Assembly: GCF_001620365.2 (NCBI RefSeq)
Contig: NZ_LQMT02000039.1
Coordinates: 5,567 to 69,566, forward strand
Source of the DNA: Amycolatopsis keratiniphila subsp. keratiniphila
Lineage (GTDB): Bacteria; Actinomycetota; Actinomycetes; Mycobacteriales; Pseudonocardiaceae
Direction of reading: 5' to 3'
Length of the DNA stretch: 64,000 nucleotides
Position numbers and translations under genes: made by a program. Under the pieces are notes generated by a model. That model ran no database searches and was not told where the DNA came from. It was given only the letters and a program-made list of their open reading frames with translations. This document shows, one piece after another, positions 34,795 to 41,989 of this stretch (the stretch's first letter is position 1; each line of letters begins with the position of its first letter).

Positions 34795-35915
34795 TCTTCC
34801 CCCTTGATGGGCAGGTCCACGCGAACCTGGAAGCCGCCGTTCACCACGGACGTCGTGAGCGCGCCGCCCAGCGCGGCCGCCCGTTCGGACATCCCGCGCA
34901 GCCCGTGCCCGGGCGCGGGTTCGACGGCGCCACGGCCATCGTCGCGGACGAGCAGCGTCAGCGCACCGGTTTTCCGCTCGAACCTGACGTCGACACCCCG
35001 CGCCTGGTTCGCGTGGCGGACCACGTTCGTCAGCGATTCCTGCAGGATCCGGTACGCGGCGCCGTCGACCGGGGCGGGCAGCTCACCCGGCTCGCCGTCG
35101 ACGCGGACCTCCAGCCCGGCGGCGCGGGCGTGCTCGAAGAGCTCGTCGGCCTGGGCCAGGCTCGGCGCGGGCGCCTTGTCCTCCCCTGAACGCAGCACGG
35201 CCAACGTCGCGCGAAGGTCCTTCAACGCCGAAGCGCTCGCTTCCTTGATGTTCAGCAACGCCTCTTTCGCCTGTTCAGGCCGCCTGTCGGCGACATGCGC
35301 GGCGACCCCGGCCTGGACGTTGATCATCGCGAGACTGTGCGCGACGACGTCGTGCACCTCGCGGGCGATGGTGAGCCGCTCCTGCTCGGCCATCCGGTGC
35401 CGGTGCTCGTCGGCCTGCTCGCGGCGGGCCCGCGCGGCGGCCATCCCGTTGCGCACCGCCGTCCCGACCCCGACGACCGCGATCACCCAGACCAGGCCCA
35501 GCCCGGCCCGCAGGTCGAAGCCGGCGAACCCGTGCCGGACGAACAACACGATCCCCGCCACCGCCAAGAGCGCTCCGCCGGTGCTGCCCGCGACGAGCGG
35601 CCCGCGGATCTTGGTGAGCAGGAAGAGCGCGATGGTCGGCAGCACGATCGCCGGCCCGCCCGGGTTGCCGGACATGTAGTAGCCGAGTGTCGACGCGGAG
35701 GTGAGCAGGAAGATCGTCATCGGGAAGCGGTGGACGATCAGCAGCGGCACCGCGGTGGCGACCAGCCAGAGCACCCCGGACGAGGTCAGCTGTGGCGCGT
35801 CCGGCTGCCAGCGCGAGGCGCCGCTCGTGGCGCCGAGGACGAACCCCAGCGGCAGCACCACGCGCAGCACGCGGCCCACCCAGGGGGTCCATGGGTACCG
35901 TTCCTTCAGCAACAC
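34791..35915 (-). CDS. DesK/NarL-class sensor histidine kinase
   Basis: 374 residues from GTG 35915. Four to five membrane helices (about 14-155) with hardly any external loop suggest membrane or ligand-in-membrane sensing. HisKA_3 carries REVHDVVAHSLAMINVQ (H188). The HATPase_c domain has the N box QESLTNVVRHA and the G box DDGRGA...GHGLRGMSERAAALGG. The open frame continues 29 codons upstream, but the shorter start fits the family. Paired with the response regulator at 34126-34794. Confidence 0.93.
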   Translation of the reverse strand: MLLKERYPWTPWVGRVLRVVLPLGFVLGATSGASRWQPDAPQLTSSGVLWLVATAVPLLIVHRFPMTIFLLTSASTLGYYMSGNPGGPAIVLPTIALFLLTKIRGPLVAGSTGGALLAVAGIVLFVRHGFAGFDLRAGLGLVWVIAVVGVGTAVRNGMAAARARREQADEHRHRMAEQERLTIAREVHDVVAHSLAMINVQAGVAAHVADRRPEQAKEALLNIKEASASALKDLRATLAVLRSGEDKAPAPSLAQADELFEHARAAGLEVRVDGEPGELPAPVDGAAYRILQESLTNVVRHANQARGVDVRFERKTGALTLLVRDDGRGAVEPAPGHGLRGMSERAAALGGALTTSVVNGGFQVRVDLPIKGEE

Positions 35916-36054
35916 AGGACGAAAGCTACCTGGGGCGGGGACGGGTCGCGTCCGTTGAAAAGCGGCTTCCGGGCTACGCCGCGTGCGGTAGCCGCCGACC
36001 AAGGATGCATCTTTCGTTTTTTTCGATTAACGTGGTGGTACCCGAGGAGGCGCC

Positions 36055-36540
36055 ATGACATCGACGATCGAACAGCACACCGTTCTCCCGCCATCCGCCA
36101 CCGAACCGGACGCCCGCCGGGAGCTCCGGCGGCTCGACGAGTTCATGATCGCGACCTCGCCGGCCCATCAGGCGAAATTGGTGGGCCCGGACGGCAGCGA
36201 AGTGCCACTTCCCGGGCAGGTCTACGACGTGCTTCGGGACGTCGTGAAGGCGATGTCCCAGGGCTTCACCATCAACATCGCGCCGCTGAACGCCGTCCTG
36301 ACCACTCAGCAGGCGGCCGACATGCTCAACGTCTCCCGGCCGACGCTGGTCAAGCTTCTGGAATCCGGTGAGATCCCGTTCGAGAAACCGGGACGTCACC
36401 GGCGGGTCCTTCTCAGTGACTTGCTCGACTACCGGGCGCGTTCCCGTGCGGAACGGCAAGGAATTCTCGATGAGCTGACAGCTTCGGCGAGCCGGGACGG
36501 CAGCGATGACATCGTCGACGGGTTCGTCCAGACTCGCTAG
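36055..36540 (+). CDS. HTH (excisionase-type) antitoxin of a PIN toxin
   Basis: 161 residues with a good ribosome site (GAGGAGGCGCC) before ATG 36055. After a helical arm comes an excisionase-like winged helix (about 83-130: LTTQQAADMLNVSRPTLVKLLESGEIPFEKPGRHRRV) of the kind found in actinobacterial antitoxins that partner PIN ribonucleases. A C-terminal acidic-helical tail (about 135-161) probably wraps the toxin. It is two bases upstream of the PIN gene and would repress the pair. The AT-richer 35950-36050 region upstream likely carries its promoter. Confidence 0.85.
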   Translation: MTSTIEQHTVLPPSATEPDARRELRRLDEFMIATSPAHQAKLVGPDGSEVPLPGQVYDVLRDVVKAMSQGFTINIAPLNAVLTTQQAADMLNVSRPTLVKLLESGEIPFEKPGRHRRVLLSDLLDYRARSRAERQGILDELTASASRDGSDDIVDGFVQTR

Positions 36541-36542
36541 CC

Positions 36543-37100
36543 GTGCCGTTTCCCGCCTTCCTCGATGCTTGCGTGCTCATTCCGATCCGGTTGACGGATC
36601 TGTTGCTGCGGCTGGCGGAGGCCGGCACCTATCGCGCTCTGTGGTCGGGCGAGGTGCTCGACGAGGTCGAGCGGAATCTCGTCGGGCATTTCGGTCTGGA
36701 GCCGCAGCAGGCGAAGCGGCGGTTGACCGGAATGCGCTCAGCCTTCCCGGATTCCGAGGTCACCGGCTACGAGCCGCTGATTCCGACCATGACCAACCAT
36801 CCGAAGGACAGGCACGTCCTAGCGGCCGCGGTCCATGCGAACGCCGCCGTCATCGTGACAGCGAATCTCAAGGACTTTCCGCCCTCGGCCCTCGAACCCC
36901 ACCAACTCGAGGCCGTGCATCCGGATGATTTCCTTCTCGATCAACTCGGTCTGTATCCAGCGGCCACACTTCGCTGCCTGCGCGAACAGGTCTGCGCACT
37001 CGAGCGGCCGCCGGAAACCTTGAGGGAGTTCCTCGAAAGATTCGAGAGAACGGTTCCCGTCTTCAGCAAGGAATCACGTCGCCTGCTCGACCGCGGGTAG
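36543..37100 (+). CDS. PIN domain toxin (ribonuclease)
   Basis: 185 residues from GTG 36543, directly after the antitoxin stop. The PIN core has the first catalytic aspartate in FLDACVLIP (D8), a glutamate in SGEVLDEVERNL, and the later acidic cluster in HPKDRHVLAAAVHANAAVIVTANLKDFP. PIN toxins cut RNA in a metal-dependent way. It is longer than VapC (about 130 residues) because of a helical C-terminal extension, characteristic of this HTH-PIN subfamily. The 3' end overlaps the convergent membrane protein gene by 27 bp. Confidence 0.87.
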   Translation: MPFPAFLDACVLIPIRLTDLLLRLAEAGTYRALWSGEVLDEVERNLVGHFGLEPQQAKRRLTGMRSAFPDSEVTGYEPLIPTMTNHPKDRHVLAAAVHANAAVIVTANLKDFPPSALEPHQLEAVHPDDFLLDQLGLYPAATLRCLREQVCALERPPETLREFLERFERTVPVFSKESRRLLDRG

Positions 37101-37931
37101 CCGCCGCAGGACCGAGACCATCATCAGCGCCCCGCCGACCACCTGCACGGCCAGCACCGCCGCGCGATCGGCGGATCCCATGGTGAGCGCGGCGAACAGG
37201 CCCCACGCCCCGGTGCCCGCCATCGTCCCGGCGCCGGTCCACACCAGCACCAGCCGCGGCCAGAACCGCCCTCGCGAAACGTTCGCCAGCGCCAGAGCGG
37301 CGAGGACGGCGAGCACCGCGATCACGATGTCCTGTCCACGAGCGGCGACACCGCCGGGGCCGAACGCCCAGATCGCGTGGAAGGCGGCGCAGACGAGTGC
37401 GGTGACGATGCCGAGCAGGCCCGCCCCACCGATGGTCCCCGGCTTCACGGTGCCGGTGACGACGAACCACCAGCGGTCGCGGGCGTAGAGCACGAACGCG
37501 GTCAGCAGCATGATCCCTTGCCAGGCGAAGCCGCCGTAGACGACGGCCCAGACCCAGTTCTCCAGCGGCAGGTCGGCCGATTGCGTGGTCGTCAGGTCGG
37601 CGGCGATCACCGGGATGTCCAGCACGATCGGGGCGAGCAGCCCGGTGCCGATCCAGATCGGGAACAGCACGAGCGGCGCGGGGATCCGGCGTCCCCAGGA
37701 GTAGGTGAACGCCAGCGCCAGGAGCACCGCGACGACGTCCATTCCGCCGGTGACCAGATTCGCGAACACCATCAGGTCGGAGTCCACAAAGGACGGATCT
37801 CGGAGGCCGAGGCTGCCTCCGGTGACCCAGGACGCCTTCAACGTCAGGTACGGGAGCGTGCCGAGGATCGCCGCGTAGCAGACGATCAGGCGAGCGCTGG
37901 AGATCTTGGGTGGAGCCATCGCTACGGTCAT
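37074..37931 (-). CDS. Multi-spanning membrane protein of unknown function
   Basis: 285 residues from ATG 37931 with about eight predicted membrane helices and very short loops; an extended frame adds seven residues. There is no transporter signature or catalytic motif. Aromatic and charged residues in loops (SLGLRDPSFVDSDLMV, ARDRWWFV) do not match a family I know. It is convergent with and overlaps the PIN toxin gene by 27 bp and lies 63 bp downstream of the MmyB-like regulator gene. Confidence 0.65.
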   Translation of the reverse strand: MTVAMAPPKISSARLIVCYAAILGTLPYLTLKASWVTGGSLGLRDPSFVDSDLMVFANLVTGGMDVVAVLLALAFTYSWGRRIPAPLVLFPIWIGTGLLAPIVLDIPVIAADLTTTQSADLPLENWVWAVVYGGFAWQGIMLLTAFVLYARDRWWFVVTGTVKPGTIGGAGLLGIVTALVCAAFHAIWAFGPGGVAARGQDIVIAVLAVLAALALANVSRGRFWPRLVLVWTGAGTMAGTGAWGLFAALTMGSADRAAVLAVQVVGGALMMVSVLRRLPAVEQAT

Positions 37932-37994
37932 GCACCCAGCGTCGGCGTTCACACCACGGAAAGGCTCCCTCGCGAGCCTGGTCCGCCTCCCCCT

Positions 37995-38828
37995 TCAGAA
38001 GGAGCTGGGCAGCTTCGCCGCGGTCTCTTCGTCGGCCGGGGTCAGCGTCGCCAGGGAGATCTCGGAACGCCGCCCGAGGTACAGATACGAGAATTCGAAC
38101 CGCAACAGGCCGACGTCCGGGTGCAGGTATCGCTTGAGCACGATCCGTTCGCCTGAGACGTCGTGCTCCTTCCACATCCGTTCGAAGAGCTCGGACTCCT
38201 GCCGCAGGCGTTTGACCAGGTTCTTCCACGCCGGCTCGGCGATGTGCTCGGCCATCGCGGCGCGGAAACCGGCGACCACCCGGGGCAGGTTGAGCTCCCA
38301 GTCCGGCAGCCTGCGGCGCCACTCGGGATTGGTCAGGCACTGGATCAGCGTGTTGCGCTCTTCGAACGGGATGTCGTCGAGGCCGCCCATCAGCCAGTCG
38401 TAAGCGCGGTTGTAGGCGAGGATGTCGCATCGCGCGTTGCGGACGCAGACCGGGAACGGCTCCAGTTTGTCCATCATCCGGTGGATGTTCTGGCTGAGGA
38501 GCTTGCAGTCCTTCTCCAGCGGCGGCTCGGGCGCGCCGGCGAGGGTGAACAGGTGCGTGTGCTCGTGCGGGTCGAGCCGCAGGGTGCGGGAGATCGCGTC
38601 GAGCACCTGCTCGGAGGCGTTGATGTCGCGGCCCTGTTCGAGCCACGTGTACCAGGTGACCCCGACCCCGGCCAGCTGCGCGACCTCCTCGCGGCGCAGT
38701 CCGGGCGTGCGGCGCCTGCCGCTGATCGGCAGGCCGACCTGGTCCGGGGTGATGCGCTCGCGGCGGCTGCGCAGGAACGCGGCCAGCTCGTGCCGCCGCA
38801 CGTCGGCCACTCGCGAATCGACGGTCAT
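37995..38828 (-). CDS. XRE regulator with MmyB-like ligand-binding domain
   Basis: 277 residues from ATG 38828. An N-terminal HTH (about 12-85, with LRREEVAQLAGVGVTWYTWLEQGRDI, the signature opening of this family) is followed by the MmyB-like domain (about 95-270, PFPVCVRNARCDILAYNRAYDWL). This family often regulates a divergent redox or efflux gene in response to a small hydrophobic ligand. Here the divergent gene is an MFS exporter, and the intervening 108 bp carry a palindromic operator. The long upstream frame is shadow sequence of the MFS gene. Confidence 0.9.
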   Translation of the reverse strand: MTVDSRVADVRRHELAAFLRSRRERITPDQVGLPISGRRRTPGLRREEVAQLAGVGVTWYTWLEQGRDINASEQVLDAISRTLRLDPHEHTHLFTLAGAPEPPLEKDCKLLSQNIHRMMDKLEPFPVCVRNARCDILAYNRAYDWLMGGLDDIPFEERNTLIQCLTNPEWRRRLPDWELNLPRVVAGFRAAMAEHIAEPAWKNLVKRLRQESELFERMWKEHDVSGERIVLKRYLHPDVGLLRFEFSYLYLGRRSEISLATLTPADEETAAKLPSSF

Positions 38829-38878
38829 GGTCACCTCATCAGGTTCGCAAAGCTCGAAGCCGGTTACCAGGTAGTGGC

Positions 38879-38907
38879 GGTACCAGGATAAACACACTCC
38901 TGGTACC
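38879..38907. promoter_or_regulatory. Operator between the MmyB-type regulator and the MFS exporter
   Basis: GGTACCAGGA and TCCTGGTACC form a perfect 10-bp inverted repeat with a 9-base spacer. A further TTACCAGG half-site lies just to its left (38864-38871). Symmetry, position and half-site repetition make autoregulation of the divergent pair likely. Confidence 0.7.
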
Positions 38908-38936
38908 AGGGTCGCGACCGGCTGATCGTGGTACTC

Positions 38937-40367
38937 ATGACTTCGACGCAAGTTCCGGCGACGCCCGCGCGCGTCACCGCCGGCCCGGCCCTGACCTCGG
39001 CGGGCCTGGTCACCGTGCTGCTGGGGGCGGCACTTCCGCTCATCGACTTCTTCATCGTCAACATCGCCCTGCCCGCGATCGGTTCGGACCTCCGCACCTC
39101 GTCGGCAACCTTGGAACTGGTGGTCGCGGCCTACGGGATCGCCTACGCCGTCCTGCTCGTCGTCGGCGGACGGCTCGGTGACGCCTTCGGCCGCCGCAAG
39201 CTGTTCCTGATCGGGCTGGCCGCGTTCACGTTCACCTCCCTGCTCTGCGGGATCGCGCCGACGGCGTTGACGCTGGTGCTGGCACGGGCCGCGCAGGGGG
39301 CGGCTGCGGCGCTGATGCTGCCGCAGGTGCTGTCGATCATCCAGGCGACGACCACGGGCGAACGCCGCTCCAAGGCCCTGGGGCTCTATGGCGCGACAGC
39401 TGGGCTTTCGATGGTGCTGGGGCAGTTCCTCGGCGGCGCGCTGGTCGCCGCCGATCTGTGGGGCACCGGCTGGCGGCCGATCTTCCTGGTCAACGTGCCC
39501 GTCGGCATCGTCGGCCTGGTGGTCGCGCGACGGCTGATCCCGGAAAGCCGTTCGCGGAACCCGATCGACATCGACCGTCCCGGCACCTTCTTCCTGGCGA
39601 TCGCGCTGGTGTCGCTGCTGCTCCCGCTGGCGGAAGGACCGGTTCAGGGCTGGCCACTGTGGACGATCGCGCTGCTCGTGGTCTTCCCGTTCGCCGCGGC
39701 CGGATTCGTCCACGTCGAGCGCCGGATGGAACGCCGGGGCGGTGTCCCGCTGCTGCCGCCGTCGGTGATGCGGATGCCGAGTGTGCGCCAAGGCCTGCTG
39801 GTCGGGGTGCCGTTCTTCATCGGGTTCAGCGCGTTCATGTTCGTGTTCGCGGTGACGCTGCAGGACGGTCTGCACCTGGGGCCGTTCGGTTCCGGCCTGG
39901 TGACGGCGCCGCTTTCGCTCGCGTTCTTCGCGATGTGCCTGGTCAGCAGCCGTCTGGTGACGCGGTTCGGCCAGCGGGTGGTGGCCGCCGGTCTTTCGGT
40001 GCAGCTGCTCGGGCTGCTGACGCTGATCGGCACCGTGCTGCTGGAATGGCCGGATCTCGGAGTGCTCGATTTCGTGCCGGGGATGCTGTTGTGCGGTCTC
40101 GGCCAGGGACTGGCGATGACGACGGTGTTCCGGATCGTGTTGTCGAAGGTGCCGCCGGAGATCGCCGGGGTCGGCAGCGGGATGCTGACGACGTCTCAGC
40201 AGGCCGCGATGGCGCTGGGTGTGGCGACCCTGGGGACGTTGTTCGCGTCCGCCGGTGCCGGGCCGCTCGGGATGAAGGGCGCGTTCGCGCTGGTCATCGG
40301 CATTCAGGCGGTGCTGACGGTCGGTGTGATCACGGTGGCGCGGCGGCTGCCGGATCCGCGGGCCTGA
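38937..40367 (+). CDS. MFS multidrug exporter, DHA2-like
   Basis: 476 residues from ATG 38937 (a GTG lies 9 bp upstream). About 14 membrane helices; motif A appears as GGRLGDAFGRRKLF and motif C-like GATAGLSMVLGQFLGG with glycine spacing of drug/proton antiporters. D and R residues in helices 1 and 4 (PLIDFFIVNIALPAI, LARAAQGAAAALMLPQ) match the DHA2 subclass. It exports an unknown drug or metabolite by proton antiport and is controlled by the divergent MmyB-like regulator. Confidence 0.9.
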   Translation: MTSTQVPATPARVTAGPALTSAGLVTVLLGAALPLIDFFIVNIALPAIGSDLRTSSATLELVVAAYGIAYAVLLVVGGRLGDAFGRRKLFLIGLAAFTFTSLLCGIAPTALTLVLARAAQGAAAALMLPQVLSIIQATTTGERRSKALGLYGATAGLSMVLGQFLGGALVAADLWGTGWRPIFLVNVPVGIVGLVVARRLIPESRSRNPIDIDRPGTFFLAIALVSLLLPLAEGPVQGWPLWTIALLVVFPFAAAGFVHVERRMERRGGVPLLPPSVMRMPSVRQGLLVGVPFFIGFSAFMFVFAVTLQDGLHLGPFGSGLVTAPLSLAFFAMCLVSSRLVTRFGQRVVAAGLSVQLLGLLTLIGTVLLEWPDLGVLDFVPGMLLCGLGQGLAMTTVFRIVLSKVPPEIAGVGSGMLTTSQQAAMALGVATLGTLFASAGAGPLGMKGAFALVIGIQAVLTVGVITVARRLPDPRA

Positions 40368-40420
40368 GAAAGTTCGTTTTCACCCGTCGGAGTTGTGGCT
40401 CCCCGAGCGACGATGGGGTT

Positions 40421-40939
40421 GTGACGGAACCACGGGTGCATCGGGACCCGGCCTTCGCGCTGCTGTCGCTGTACGAGACGGCGTTGCCGGAGGTCTACGG
40501 GTACCTGCTGTCCCGGTGCGGTGATCGCACCCTCGCCGAGGAGCTGACGTCCGAAACGTTCCTCGGCGCGGTGAGGTCCTGTCGCAAGGAGTTCGCACCG
40601 CCGGTGAGCACCGGGTGGCTGATCGGCGTCGCCCGGCACAAACTCGCCGATCACTGGCGGCGCAAGGAACGCGAGGAACGCGGGCTGCGGCTCGTCCACG
40701 AGGAGGAGTACACCGATCCGTGGGACGAACGGCTGGACGCGCTGCTGGCGCGTGAGGTGCTCGCGTCGCTCGGGGCGCATCATCAAGCCGCGTTGACGCT
40801 TCGCTACGTCGACGGCCTCCCGGTCCCGGAGGTCGCCGAGCATCTCGAGCGCACGGTGCACGCCACCGAGGCGTTGCTCGTGCGAGCCCGTGCCGCGTTC
40901 CGGCGTGCTTATCAGGAAAAGGAGGGTCGCGATGCCTGA
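40421..40939 (+). CDS. ECF RNA polymerase sigma factor
   Basis: 172 residues from GTG 40421. Region 2 has LAEELTSETFLGAVRSC, then the WLIGVARHKLADHWRRK promoter -10 recognition helix; region 4 has the HTH VPEVAEHLERTVHATEALLVRARAAFRRA. There is no C-terminal extension. The stop overlaps the ATG of the VOC protein gene, so the pair is translationally coupled. Sigma factors of this small type with adjacent VOC/glyoxalase genes are common in actinobacteria, and the partner may act as the anti-sigma or the regulated product. Confidence 0.9.
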   Translation: MTEPRVHRDPAFALLSLYETALPEVYGYLLSRCGDRTLAEELTSETFLGAVRSCRKEFAPPVSTGWLIGVARHKLADHWRRKEREERGLRLVHEEEYTDPWDERLDALLAREVLASLGAHHQAALTLRYVDGLPVPEVAEHLERTVHATEALLVRARAAFRRAYQEKEGRDA

Positions 40940-41804
40940 TCCGTTCGACGCGCTTCGCGCGCCCTCACAGCCTGTCGAGCCTGACCCGCTCTTCGCCGCC
41001 GAACTGCGCGACAACCTTCGTCGCGCCGTCCTGAACGGAGCCGAGATGACAGTCGATGCCGAAGTCCGCTCGTTGACGCCGTACCTCGTGGTGACGGATG
41101 CCCGCGCCGCGCTCGATTTCTATGTCGAGGTGTTCGGGGCGCGACGGCGGTCCGAACCGATCGTGATGGAGGACGGCCGCGTCGGGCACGCCGAACTGGC
41201 CATCGGGGACAGCGTGCTGATGTTCGCCGAGGAGTTCCCCGAGCTGGGCATCGTCGTGGCGCCCTCCGGTGGCCCGCTGATCCGGGTCGAGGTCGCGGAC
41301 GCGCACGCTTCGGCCGCGCGGGCCGTGGAGCTGGGCGGAGAGCTGCGACGTCCCGTCGCGGACGAGGGCCACGGGCTGAGCGGGGAGATCAAGGACCCGT
41401 ACGGCCAGCGGTGGCTCGTCGCGCAAGCGGCGCCTCGGCCCGCTTCCGCGGCTACGCCGATCCGGCACGGCGAAGCGGGCTACTTCACCTTCCAGGTCCC
41501 GGACGACGAACGCGCGAAGGCGTTCTACGGCGCCGTTCTGGACTGGCAGTTCTCGCCCGGGACGGTCGAGGGCGGCTGGGGCGTCGAAGGCTCCGGCCTG
41601 CAGGGCGGGCTCTGGGGTGGCCCGGGGCGGCAGGTGGGCTGGAAACTCATGTACGCCGTCGACGACCTCGCCGCCGCCCTCGACCGTGTCCGGGCCCAGG
41701 GCGGCCAGGCAGGCGAAACCGAACAGCAGCCCTACGGCCTGAGCGCCGATTGCGTGGACAACCAGGGCATCGAATTCTGGCTCTGGGAACAGCCACGCTC
41801 TTAA
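40932..41804 (+). CDS. Double VOC (glyoxalase-fold) protein with N-terminal sigma-linked peptide
   Basis: 290 residues from ATG 40932. The first 36 residues (MPDPFDALRAPSQPVEP and following) form a short helical head seen in proteins coupled to ECF sigma factors. Two VOC domains follow: about 48-165 (LTPYLVVTDARAALDFYVEVFGARRR, typical betaalphabetabetabeta unit) and about 180-290 (GYFTFQVPDDERAKAFYGAVLDWQF). The metal ligands of true glyoxalase I are not all visible. It may bind a small ligand or resistance substrate, and the linked sigma gene suggests a regulatory circuit. Confidence 0.85.
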   Translation: MPDPFDALRAPSQPVEPDPLFAAELRDNLRRAVLNGAEMTVDAEVRSLTPYLVVTDARAALDFYVEVFGARRRSEPIVMEDGRVGHAELAIGDSVLMFAEEFPELGIVVAPSGGPLIRVEVADAHASAARAVELGGELRRPVADEGHGLSGEIKDPYGQRWLVAQAAPRPASAATPIRHGEAGYFTFQVPDDERAKAFYGAVLDWQFSPGTVEGGWGVEGSGLQGGLWGGPGRQVGWKLMYAVDDLAAALDRVRAQGGQAGETEQQPYGLSADCVDNQGIEFWLWEQPRS

Positions 41805-41891
41805 GTCACTACCCCACCCCCCACCACTCCCAGGGGGGCGACCCCGAAGCCAGTCTATCGCCGATGGGGGCGGGGAGGCGGACGTGAGCCG

Positions 41892-41925
41892 GGTTGTCCA
41901 CAGGTGGGAACCATTGTGGACAACC
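41892..41925. repeat. Inverted pair of DnaA-box-like sequences
   Basis: GGTTGTCCACA (41892-41902) and TGTGGACAACC (41915-41925) are perfect inverted 11-mers separated by 12 bases. Each contains TTGTCCACA, the preferred actinomycete DnaA box. The site lies between two convergent genes just outside a long hairpin. Confidence 0.5.
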
Positions 41926-41926
41926 G

Positions 41927-41985
41927 CTTGCCGTGAAGGCCTCCTTCCCTACCCTGAAAGCAGGGAAGGAGGCCTTCACGGCAAG
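41927..41985. terminator. Long perfect hairpin between convergent genes
   Basis: Two perfect 24-bp arms (41927-41950 and 41962-41985, core GAAGGCCTCCTTCC) flank an 11-base loop. It lies between the stop of the VOC gene and the end of the gamma-glutamyltransferase gene, so it could end transcription from both sides. Confidence 0.75.
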
Positions 41986-41989
41986 AGAG

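Noticed and set aside
41892-41925. Replication origin
   Set aside because: Only two boxes, no dnaA/dnaN, no AT-rich stretch.
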